In this document: one piece after another, positions 11,801-22,900 of the stretch | How the letters are laid out: the number at the start of each line of letters is the position of its first letter | Numbering within the stretch: the stretch's first letter is position 1 | Source: Hydractinia symbiolongicarpus | Taxonomy: Eukaryota > Cnidaria > Hydrozoa > Anthoathecata > Hydractiniidae | DNA: 64,000 bases | Assembly: GCF_029227915.1 (NCBI RefSeq) | Contig: NC_079883.1 | Coordinates: 3,286,001-3,350,000 of the forward strand | Direction of reading: 5' to 3' | The notes under the pieces: model-generated | Databases searched by the model: none | The model's input: the letters and a program-made list of their open reading frames with translations, nothing else | Told to the model about the DNA's origin: nothing | Position numbers and translations under genes: made by a program

Positions 11801-13834
11801 TGTGGAATTTTTAAGCATGACATTTTCTGCTGAAACACTATAAATAAAATATTGGCACTTTTTAAAACCGGTCCATCTATTTCTTACATGTAAAGAATGT
11901 GGGCTTTCTAATCAACAGAAAATTAGTTTTACTGTATGACTATGAAATATTTAAACATACCCCCTCCATCCTTACCTCCCTCCCTGACTTCGGTTTGACG
12001 TTTATTTTATACATTTTTTTTGATTTGTGGTTCATCCCCAAAGAAATTCATCATTTTCAATTTGCTAGAAAAAATCTCGAGGCGGAGGTTGTCTGTTTTT
12101 TAAGAAAATGTGAAGAGTGAACATACTAAAGCAAAAGTTAAAGCTTTTATGAAATCTTGTTTTTTTTTGGCTTTTTCCCTTAAATTAAGCAACCGTTAAT
12201 ATAAATAAGGTTGTTTTGTTTGTTTTTTAAAAATAAAAAACAAACAAACAAACAGAAAGGTAAGCTTGGTTGGAGAAGGAATGTTCTTGTACAAAAAAAT
12301 ATTATTTTTTAGGCTGAACTATCTTCACTGGCAGATCTTGTTTTCGTCGGTATGTCTTCTTCTTGTTTATTATTCCTTGGGCGTGCACTGTTGAATGAAT
12401 AAGGCCTGCCTTCTTGTAGTGTAATCTCTATGCACCATCTGACGTACAACTTATGAAATTGTTAAATGTACTAGAAAACAAAAACATGTACAGGGCAATT
12501 TTTTCCCCTCCCCCTATTCTGACTGCTAAGGGCCCTGAACTTAGCGTCCGTCTAAAGATATTTCTATTTTTTTGCAAAAAGGTGTTTTCTTTTTCGCTTA
12601 GGATATCGTTCATACTTGTGCAAATTTGAAACAAAAATGTGTTTAATATTAAGAATCGTTAAATGCGAGGCTATGTAAAGATTACTTTAAAGTTATATTG
12701 GCAAGTTGTCCTTTCGCTAAAAACTAAATTTCGCAAAGAGAAAAAAAAAATAATTTTTTTTTGCTGTATCGTTTGTACGAGTCCATTAGCGAAAAAAAGT
12801 TCTTGTGAAATCTGATAAATTTAGCATTCTGAATGATGATCAACGAAATTTTTTATTTTTTTTGTTTAGGTAACCCATTGGAGGAAAAACATTCAGCTGA
12901 AGGAGACTGGAGAGAGCTTGCTACAACAAAACTACCAAAGCTTAAAAAGTTAGATGGTAAGAACTATTTTTTGAAAATCCGTTACTTAACTGAAAAATTT
13001 AAAAAAATAATACTCAAAGAAAAAATTTCAAAATGATTTCGAAAACCACAGCATCATTGCACTATAACGACTTGTACCTTAAAGTTTTTCATGCTTTTTA
13101 TTTTCACGCGATCGTTTTCGCGTTCAATTTGTTTTCGCGCGATCGTTTTCGGTTTTTTTTTATGCATCCTTTGATTTTATAATTTTTTTGCATTTTGTTT
13201 TTCAATCATTTCAAATTAGGATATCTATTCTATTAGGAATGTCGGGGATTGTTAGGAGTTCTAAAATATCTAAATGTCTGGAAAACATCAGAAAAGTAAG
13301 CAATTTCCTTGATATGTCAAGGTAATGTGAGTAATGATCGATCAGAACTGGATTCCAGATTGTTTAAAAGCTGGGATAAATGTCAGGAATTTGTAGTAAA
13401 AAATCGTTGGAAATATGTCAAGAATACGGGGACAATAAGCAGGTAATATTGAATGGATACCCTGTGAATAGAAGCATCAGAACCATTGGAAGAACACAAA
13501 ATATTCATGGTGTTTTTCCGACAAAAACTCCGTCTTTGAACCGGATTTCTTACCACCTGCCTGTCGTAACGTTGACGAAGTTGGCCACTGTAGGAAATTT
13601 ATTTTTTGTCATATGGGCCTGTTTTTGTCCAGTGATTCTCAGTTTAATAAGCATAAAAACCGGAGGGGACTAAATTGCACGAATGAAGATTACTTCACGC
13701 GATTTTGAATATTCGCGCACTTTTGCTGGGCGAAAAGGAACATATCGCGTTGCAACAAATCAGTTGTTTTTTATTTATTTATTTTATCTATTTTAGGTAT
13801 TCCTGTTGTTCGGCAGGAAGAAGACGACGAGTAG
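8826..13834 (+). CDS. DNAL1: axonemal dynein light chain 1 (leucine-rich repeat)
   Basis: Ten coding exons: 8826-8828, 9251-9289, 9914-10023, 10764-10819, 10916-10971, 11107-11196, 11280-11333, 12313-12349, 12870-12956, 13797-13834. All have AG/GT borders and consistent phases, giving 189 residues, the usual length of the family. The product is the LRR light chain that binds the motor domain of the outer-arm dynein gamma/DNAH5-type heavy chain and links it to the axonemal microtubule in motile cilia. Diagnostic strings are [95 protein letters not shown] and [11 protein letters not shown], with an acidic C-terminus. Exon 1 contributes only the initiator ATG, directly followed by GTAAGA; an in-frame TGA at 8817 precedes it. 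An AATAAA lies at 13922. The gene is intact and very probably functional. Confidence 0.95.
9715..9812 (+). mobile_element. LINE 3'-end fragment in DNAL1 intron 2
   Basis: About 100 bp matching the last part of the LINE at 17840-19206, including the shared string CATGCTAGCATGGAAAACGG, and ending in ATGATG-type microsatellite. It is a short 5'-truncated insertion with no coding content. Confidence 0.75.
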
Positions 13835-13941
13835 AATTTTTAGCAAACTAGACTTTGTGATGTGTCTGTAATAATAAGATTACTTTTGTTGTCGAATTTG
13901 ATTTGACAGTGGCATTTTGTAAATAAATTGCGGTTTATACT

Positions 13942-14041
13942 ACAACCTCGTTCCCGGGCCTTTTGCCTTTTAGACATCGAGGCCGTCAAGTAAGCGCTAG
14001 CGGCTTTAACATAGGCAACAAACTCTGGGGACGAAAATGGT
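13942..14041. mobile_element. short MITE, CAACCTCG family
   Basis: Starts CAACCTCGTTCCCGGGCC and ends CTCTGGGGACGAAAATGG, an imperfect inverted pair. The interior closely resembles the copy at 4246-4353. It lies just after the polyadenylation signal of DNAL1. Confidence 0.65.
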
Positions 14042-14284
14042 TTATTCTATACATAACCAGAATTTCTAAAAAATGCGAATCAGCTCATCATCATCTTGTG
14101 CTATTTCCGTCCACAATCATTGGGAAATAATACTTGACTGCGCATGCGCCAACGTTATTGTTGAATTCCAAAGTTTATATTTGTGCATATATTTTTCTAT
14201 ATTATAGATTACTAATATATTGTTGTAATATATTCATGTTTTAAAAGTATATTTATTAAATCTACTGTTGTTTTCTTTTATTAA

Positions 14285-14616
14285 TACTGCGTTTACACTG
14301 AGCACTTATAAACAAAAGCGTAATAGTTTGAAAACGGAAATTTTTTTATCTGTTTACGTTCGTATGTCAAAACGTATAATTTTTTAAATTGTTAAAGTTA
14401 ATCATATATGTGCGTTTTTGTCAGTTTACATTAGAAAATTTATACGGATTTAAGCAGTTATTACGAATTCAAACTTATCCGGAATCTTTTCCTTTTTTTA
14501 TTTGCTATCCTTTTCAAATTTACAAAATCTAGTATAAACGCAATTCTTATAAATTCCTATGATTAGTAAGTTGACTGAAGAATCCGGATTAATTTGCTCA
14601 AGTGTAAACACAGTAT
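14285..14616. mobile_element. about 330-bp MITE with TACTGNGTTTACACT ends
   Basis: The left end TACTGCGTTTACACTGAGCA and the complement of the right end (TACTGTGTTTACACTTGAGC) form about 20-bp terminal inverted repeats. The interior is AT-rich and non-coding and contains further partial inverted repeats. TA dinucleotides sit at both borders, which would fit a Tc1/mariner-mobilised element, but TA is common in such AT-rich DNA. Confidence 0.55.
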
Positions 14617-14956
14617 AAGATTGTTAAATTTTTTGACTTGAATGACTCTTTTCTTTTTCATTTCGTCAAACATCGGTTTGACGAAATAAAAATACAAACT
14701 CGAACCCGAAATATAAATTATGGGTTACCATAAGACCAAAAAAGTTCAATAATATTTTACTACTTTTTCGTATGTGAATTTAACCTAATGAATTTTTTGC
14801 AGCTAGGAGCTTGCAGATAGACCTTCCTCATATTTGTTTCTTTGATATTCTGCCTGTTTTATCTTTTACATTTATAAAAACTAAATAGCATAGTTAAAAA
14901 AACCTCGTATGACAAATGGTGAAAAATTCAAAATTGCACAGCAAGATACATAACGG

Positions 14957-15237
14957 ACTTATCGCCGTGTTAGAGCGTACGCCTCCAGTGCGGAAGGTCT
15001 TTAATTTAAACCACGGTCGATTCATGCTAAATAGTATGAAAGTGTGAATCGATCCTTTCTGCTTAGCATTCAGCATGAAAATAGGATTTACTTTTTGGCA
15101 GTTGTCTAGTTAAGCGGTTGTTGTGCTTGCACGCCTTCCGTGGCTCAAATGGGAGCTTTAAATGCTCTAGACAGGACCCTCATTAATAACAGTTCTATTA
15201 GGAACTGAAGAGGTTTTCCAATAATAATAATAATACA
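14957..15237 (+). mobile_element. tRNA-derived SINE (family A), copy 1
   Basis: Shares blocks with copies at 19595, 31318, 53176 (inverted) and 59553 (inverted fragment): CCAGTGCGGAAGGTCTT, GTGAATCGATCCTTTCTGC, TTAGCATTCAGCATGA, GCCTTCCGTGGCTCAAAT, GGAGCTTTAAATGCTCTAG and a terminal AAT-type repeat. The head is decayed here; the copy at 31318 preserves tRNA-like A and B boxes. About 45 bp of sequence after the tail is also shared with copy 2. Confidence 0.75.
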
Positions 15238-16902
15238 ACATACTACGACCATTTGTTTTTTTCTGTATCCGAACCTACCTTTGAAAACGAGTCATGGAAT
15301 TGTAAACTGTATTCGGCCTTCATGAAGTCAAATCAAGTTAAGATTATGTATACACGCCAAACTTATCTTTCCAAACACGATTACAACAATTATGTTACTT
15401 ATTTTAAATTCTCGCAGAAAAAAAAGAATGGTTTTAATGTCTTATATAAGATAAGGTAAAGAAGGTATACATACAAATTAAGGTACAAAAATTTCGAAAG
15501 GTATAAGTTGACATTCGCAGGCACAACATGAATTTGTCAGTTGGGTACCCTACGAACCTTGTTCCCAGGGCGTTCTTAGCATTTTATTAATTTGATAGCG
15601 GCTGTTCAGTAATAACGGTTCAGGGGACAAGGGACCCTGTGGACGAGGACTTTCCTCGTATTCGCACACGAATTTGACTAATGCTGCCCGGAACTTTTAT
15701 TGCAAAGCATTTTTATAAAAGATCTAAGAGTATCTAAAATAACCTTTCTTAGCACATCCTTGTTTCAAAAAGGCAAAAAACCCTGGGGATGAGATTGTTT
15801 GCTTAGTTAGTCCATTGGAAGAAAAACATTTAACTGATAACTGCAATCTCGTTCCCAGCACCTCTTCGCTTAAATATCATTGTTCACAGAGATTTTTGCC
15901 TTTTTGATGGTAATTTTTTTTTTTGCTGGCTTCTCTAAAAACATTAAAGAGGCAAATATATTTGGAAACAAATTGTGTTTGTTTAAATCAGGGCACGGGC
16001 AGGGGTATACCCCCGTTGTTTTTTTTTGCGAGAAGCGACTTTTGCACTACAAAAAAAACGACGATCTTGAACTTTGTCTCCACGTCATAATAAAGATTCG
16101 TCGGCCCCGACAGAATTGACTAAATCATAGAAATAAAATAAATAGAAAATTCATGGTGGTCGCAAACATTTCCTGCCCTAAAAGATGAATCCATCGTCGC
16201 AAATATTTTCAACCCATGCTTCCCCTTAATAAGGCGAAAAATTAATTCAGGTGCACATCTCTAAATAGGATCATCGCAATTACTCGCAAAAACTTCGAGT
16301 TTGGGGCAAAACGTTTGCGACGGATTCGTGGCACGGATTGTTTTTCACCACCCTCCTGCTGCCGTCTCTCATGGGGAAAAAAAGGTCGAACTTGCAATTA
16401 CAAACACCTTTGTGTAACAAACTCACGAAAATTGAATGGAAAATGAAAGCACTGGGCTAAAATTTACCGGGATGCAGCGCCCTTTCCCAGAAAATAGTCA
16501 GCTTTCACTTTGAACAGCCGGGGGTTTACACTCAAAAGATAAAATAGGCTGTAATTCAAACTTTCATTAAAAGAAATCCAATAAAGCATAAAATTAATAT
16601 AAAGTAAATATAAATGACTTATTTATTGAGATACCTAGATGTAACATTATTTTCTTCGATTACTAAGTTCATTAATCTGTTATAGCATCTCCGTTTTGTA
16701 TAACCGGCACTTGTTTTTCCCGAAGCCAGCCCTGTTATGGCGGGAAGACAAAGATAAATAAACTAAACTAAGTCACAAAAAAGTAAAGAGAAATTCAAAT
16801 AAACATCATAAATAATAGCTAGCTTTTAAAAATAATATGCGGATGCTTACTATAAAGATGTTATAAATACTAAGTGATGTTTGTTGAACAATTCCAATAA
16901 AC
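15238..16902. other. gene-free stretch before the ANK-HECT gene
   Basis: Holds scattered CAACCTCG-family ends (left-type near 15551 and 15842, right-type near 15640 and 15781) but no supported exon. The open plus frame at 15253-15459 overlaps the sequence shared after two SINE copies and is not called. The last few hundred bases should contain the promoter of the gene starting at 16903. Confidence 0.4.
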
Positions 16903-19900
16903 ATGAGCTCTTCTGAAGAAGACGATGTCAAAGAAAAACGAAATAAAAAAAGAGTAAGAAGGCAGATTTGTGATAATTCTAGTGATGAAGGTGATATAAT
17001 TGAAGGTAAAAGTAATGCAGAAACTAACCCTATTCAGGAAGACGACACTGTTAGAGGTAAGGTTGTAACAGATCAAGAGGAAGAAGATTCAAAAGAAGTT
17101 GTGATAAAAAATAAACGAAAAAAGGTTTCCATAGTAGACAGCTCAGACGATGAATTTAATGTTGGTTACAGCAATAACAGAATGGCTGATCCTGGAGAAG
17201 GAAAAAGTATTTCATGTGATACAGTTGAAGACTTAAATAATTTGTCCAGAAGTAAAAAATGCAGTCCTGAAAGTTCTAAAGGAAGGCGTTTACGCAGATC
17301 ATCTAGGATAAATGTTGGAAGTGAAACATCTTGTACTAAATTTACCAGTGAAGATGAAAATTTTACTAATGAAGGTACACCTAAACGTAAATCTTCACGT
17401 TTACATGAGAAGGACGTTGTAAAAAGCAACAAAAAAATTCCTGTTAAAAGTGATATTTTAGATAAAATCTCTCCCTGGAAGACAAATAGTCCATCTATCA
17501 ATTTAAGATCATTCAAAATGAAAAAAACAACAAATAATTTCATGAAAGAGTAAGTATATACATATTATATATATTATGTATGTTTTTCAGCCTTCAAAAT
17601 TAGCTTATATGGCCTTATTATAGATACCTTTTGGGACATAAAGTGCTTGCAGCCTCTTTGACTAAAGATAAAACTTAACGTGCCAATTCTTCCAATTTTG
17701 GCAGGTTTTTCTACGAAGTTTTACTGGCCGCCCGATTTACAAACTGTAACTGAAACTACCGGTTCCTTGTTGTACTATATGACATTCCTTATCTCTAGTG
17801 TGCCTAAGTGAAGACTTATGAGTTAGAAAAAACTTTCATTTCATAATTTGTACTGCCAGGGCATGGCACTAATATTTTTACTCAAATAGCTTCAGGAAAA
17901 GTATTTAGCAAAGAGAAAGAATCTCTATTTTGCCTTTGTAGATTTAGAGAAAGCTTTTGATAGAGTGCCACGCAAATTTATTTGGTGGGCTATGAGAAAA
18001 TTAGGTGTGGATGAGTGGCTAGTTACGATGGTGCAGTCTATGTACAACAATGCTAGAAGTCATGTCAGGATTAACGATTCACTTAGTTATGAATTTAGTG
18101 TAAATGTTGGTGTACATCAGGGTTCTGTACTTAGTCCTATGTTGTTTGTTCTAGTCTTAGAAGCACTGTCGATGGAGTTCAGAACAGGTTGTCCATGGGA
18201 GTTATTGTATGCAGATGATTTGGTTCTCATAGCAGAGTTGATGGAAGAATTAGTTGAAAAGTTTGAGAAGTGGAAGAAAGGACTAGAAGAGAAAGGGCTA
18301 AGGGTGAACACAGAAAAGTCTAAAGTCATGATTAGTAGCATTGCAGCCAAGTGTGACCTTGTAGTTGGAAGGTGGCCTTGTGGAGTTTGCAAGAAAGGGG
18401 TTGGTAGTAACTCAATTTTTTGTCAGACTTGCAAGCATTGGGTACATAAGAAGTGCAGTAGTATTAGTGGAAGGTTAAGAGCTGACATTCAGTTTGTATG
18501 TAAGCGTTGCAAAGGTGAGATTATAGAGAATGAAGTATTTCCAGCTTCAATGAAGTACAACTATGGCTCGTTAGAGATAATTGATAATTTCTGTTACTTA
18601 GGTGATATGTTGGGCAGTGAAGGGGGTGTTGGAAGAAGTGTTACTTGCAGGATAGGTTCTGCTTGGAAAAAGTTCAGAGAGGTACTTCCTTTGTTGACTA
18701 GCATAGTCTTGTCAATTGAGTTAAAAGGTAGGTTGTATGAGGCCTGTGTAAGAAGTGTTATGTTGTACGGTGGTGAGACATGGCAGTGAAGTAGGAAGAT
18801 CTTGACGGTTTAGAAAGGAATGATATGAGAATGGTTAGGTGGATGTGTAATGCCAGTCAGAGAGACAGAAAGAGTTCAGATGAGCTAAGAAGCAGGCTAA
18901 GTATCCGTAGAATTAAAGATGTTATCCAGGTAAGAAGATTGAATTGGTTGGGGCACTTGGAAAGAATGGAGGGGGATAATTGGGTAAGAAAGTGTAGAGA
19001 CTTGATAGTTCCTGGGGCAAATCCCAGAGGCAGACTGAGAGAACTTGGCAGGAGGTTATAAGGACAGACGTGATACAGAGGAAGTTGAGTTTAGATCTAA
19101 CACAGTCTAGATCAGATTGGAAGAGGGTCATTAATATACCCCATCCAACCCATGCTAGCATGGAAAACGGACGTTAAGCCGAGAATGATGATGATGATGA
19201 TGATGATTTATTCTTTGATTACTTTGCCGAAGTTTGCATTGGTTTGTTGCATTGCTTCAAAAGGGGTGATAATCATTGCAACACTTTCAAATAGAGAAAA
19301 TCACAACCCTCGCCAAGAACTAGCTTTGAGATTGTGTCGTGCATTTTATAAACCTGACAGTCACTTTTCATATAATCTTTTTCATATAATCTTGTATTAA
19401 AATACAAGAACAACAAGTCATAGTAAAAGAGAAAAAATTTCATCGATTTAAAAAATATATAAAATTAAACCAAATTTCATTAAGAATATTTGTTGTGCGC
19501 ATTACCATTACATATTAAGTTTTACTTCTAAATGTTGAAGTATAGAGCAGGTGAGGTATAAGTGAAATGTTAGAATGCATATCTCTTGATTTGTGTAGTG
19601 TTCAGTGCGGAAGGTCTTTAATTCAAACAACGACCGTTTCATGCCAAATACTATGAAAGTGTGAATCGATCCTTTCTGCTTAGCGTTCAGCATGAGAATA
19701 GGATTTATATTTAGGCAGTTGTCTAGTTAAGCGATTGTTGTGCTTGCATGCCTTCCGTATCTCAAATGGAAGCTTTAAATGCTCTAGGACCCCCTTGACA
19801 GGACCCTCATTAATAGCAGTTCTATTAGGAATTGTAGTGGCTTTCCAATAATGATAATAATACAACATACTACGACCATTTGTTTTTTTCTGTATCCGAA

Positions 19901-22900
19901 CCTACCTATCTAAATTAAATAAAACTCACAAGTAGTCTGGTTCACTGTAATCACAAATCATAAATAAAAATCCAAATGAACCATTAAGGAAATATTTTTT
20001 TTAATATATGTTGGATAGGTATAAATATTTCTAGTAGTGTATTATATATACAAATGAAAATGTTTTAAAAGTGTGCTGGACTGATCGAGGATGATAGGAA
20101 TGAGATGAAAATGTGTTGGCATGGATGAAATAGGAAAAAATGTGAAAAATTTTAATACTAAAAATATTAAAGCACAAAGTAACCATTTTAAAATTCGATG
20201 TAACCATCTGCTTATTGGACCAAATTTTTGTATGATAAGTTAATAAGTGGTGACTTGATGCTATGACTATCTCATTTATCTCTTTTTTTATCTCTCCTAA
20301 TCTTAATGCACCATAATGCATAAAAATTTTTGCTTATTATCCTGAAAATTGTTGAAAATTTCACTTCTGTACTTCTAGCCAACATTTTAGTCTTTGACTA
20401 AAAGCACAATTGGTGTTATCTATAAAATAATACCTTTATACACCTGTCGTTCTGTCTGTCTGTTTGTCACGCAAAATGGTAGCCTAGCTGCGCAAGTAGT
20501 GAGATGCATGCAATGCAGTATAAGAAGTACGGGCAATTGACTAGTAAGCAATATTGACTTAAGCTAATTTTGTGTGTAATTTTTACAAAAAGGATGTTTT
20601 TCATCTCATTTGTTTAACGGCAAAGTTATCATTTTAACATCACGTAATCACATAAATAAAGCATATTGGCCGCAATACATTAAAAGAAAATTAGTTAAGC
20701 CATTGCATTGCGCTTTTAACGTGAAGGTAAAATAACTCTGAAAATGTTGAAAATAACTGTGTGGGTAACTGGGGACCACCTGGGCCCAAAATAAGTCCGA
20801 TTTCCTGAAACTGGGTAAATCCACCTGATTTCAAAAAGGGGGTTGATGATGTCATTAAAAGAAATCTTTTAACCCTAATATCTCTTCAATCGTTCTTTGA
20901 AAGTATAATCGTACACATTTATGTGTTAAACTAGACAATAGAGGCAATGCATAAACACATTTCTAAAAAGAAATTTTTATGTATTGACAGGTCATTGCCT
21001 ACTTCATTAAAATTTAAATGATGCATCATTTCCATTTTCTTCTGCCCAAGTGGATTTTTCTCTAGGCTTATCTATTATAATAGTTGGCTAAGTATGTAAC
21101 ACCCAGTGTTTATTTATGTGTATGTATATATTTATTTTCTTTGAAAGGGCATGTCTCAAATGTTAATTGATAAATTAAATGTCACCACGTGTTTATCACA
21201 AAATAAGGCGATGTTCAGTCTTGAAAGTTTACAAAAATCAGCAATGTTCACACTTTATTTGAAAGCTGTTTGCTTTTGATTTTCTTGCCCACCTCTGACA
21301 AAAAAGCAAAACCCTTATGGCCCCATCAGTGAGTTTATTTTATGTGGCGCCGTAGATTAGTGGTTATAGCTTTCGTACTCTGTGCGGGAGACCGGGGTTC
21401 GATTCCTCTTGACGGCGATTCAACATGGGCGAGTGAATGTTACCATAGCCCCGGGTTAACCCAAGCCATGTGAGGGAAATTGGGGAGATGGCACACTGTG
21501 TGGGCCGTTGGATGTTGCCGAGAGTTGTCTAGTAGAGCGTGGGCCCTACTAATTGGGTCTGCGTAGCTCAAAATGAGCATTAAATACTCTAGGACTCTCC
21601 ATCTAAGCCATAGCCCCTCCTGGAAATAATAGAGAGGGTATATCCCTCGATATTTGTGAGGCTAGCCATGTAAAATATACACATCTGTCTATCTATCTAG
21701 AACACACAGTTACAACACAGAAACTGTATATGACCTTGAGGAAGATTGGAATTCCGAGTATGACTTCATTGATGACAGCGATGTGGAGGAAGAACATTAT
21801 GTGAAAAGAAAATCGAAGAAGTTGAAAAATTCAAAGAAAAAAGGAAATGTTAAAAGACAAAAGGAGGTTTTCAGTGATAGTTCAGGAGATGATGACCCTA
21901 GTCATGGATATTCACATAAAACGAAAAGAAACAGAATTATTAGTTCTGATGAAGAAAGCCAAGATCATGAAATATCTCATAATAATGACAACGAAGAATT
22001 TGCAATAAGGAGACCATCTTTAAGTCGTGTCAAAGTAAAAAAAAACCTAGTTGCTTTGCAAAAACTCAAGCAATTAAGAGCTGTTGGGAATCTTCCTATT
22101 GAACAACGTGAGACTGAAAAACAAATGTATAGTTCGCCTAACCAGTTAACCTTTAGTTACCTTCAAGAAAATACATCAGATGAAAATTTTATTGTTGATG
22201 ATGAATCGGAAGAAAATGATAGTGATAAAGAGCATTGGTCTAATTCTTTAAGTGACCTTCTGAAATCTTTTAGAAATGCAGGACCTCCTGCAACTAATAT
22301 AAGAAGGAGAAAAAGATCAAAGAAATCAAGACTAAAAAATGCATTAAGTGATGATGACGATACTACTGAAACAAACTTTAGCCTTTCAAAGGAAGAAAAA
22401 CGCTTATATGAATGTGTTACTATAAATGATATAGAATCTGTTTCTGGTTTATTAATCAAACACAAGCACTATAAAAATCTACGGGACGAAAACGATTACA
22501 CAGCTTTACACATTGCTGCCATGAAAGGATTTCTACCAATGGTAAATCTATTAATAAAACATGATGCGGATTGTAACATCACAGACTCTCTTGGATTTAC
22601 TCCACTTGCATATGCAGCACTTCATAAATTTCCCCAGTGTTTAAAGACTTTGCTTGAAAACACAAATATGGAAATATTTATGAGGAGTTTAAAAAAAGCC
22701 CTGCAAGGCTGTAACTTATTACATTTAGTTGTATCGGTCATGCACAATGATGAGATTACTTCTGAGATGAGAAGTGAGTTAGAAAACAGTATAAATTTGT
22801 GCATAACAGCAATAAAAGAGTTCAACAAGAAAATGTTTTTAAGCTTGCTCTTACAAACAGATAAAGGACATCACACACCATTGTTAATGGCTTTGGTTAA

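Noticed and set aside
13380-13673. 97-codon plus frame in the last DNAL1 intron
   Set aside because: It lies within an intron defined by well-supported flanking exons and has no family similarity.
17166-17543. 125-codon minus-strand frame
   Set aside because: Antisense shadow of ANK-HECT exon 1.
16903-17549. Stand-alone gene for an acidic 216-residue protein
   Set aside because: The frame runs into a GTAAGT donor with two leftover bases that join in phase to 21701, giving a continuous acidic reading frame into the ankyrin exon.
21341-21415. Possible tRNA gene (A- and B-box present)
   Set aside because: The acceptor stem does not pair in register and a SINE body shared with 6467-6690 follows directly; it is the head of a SINE.
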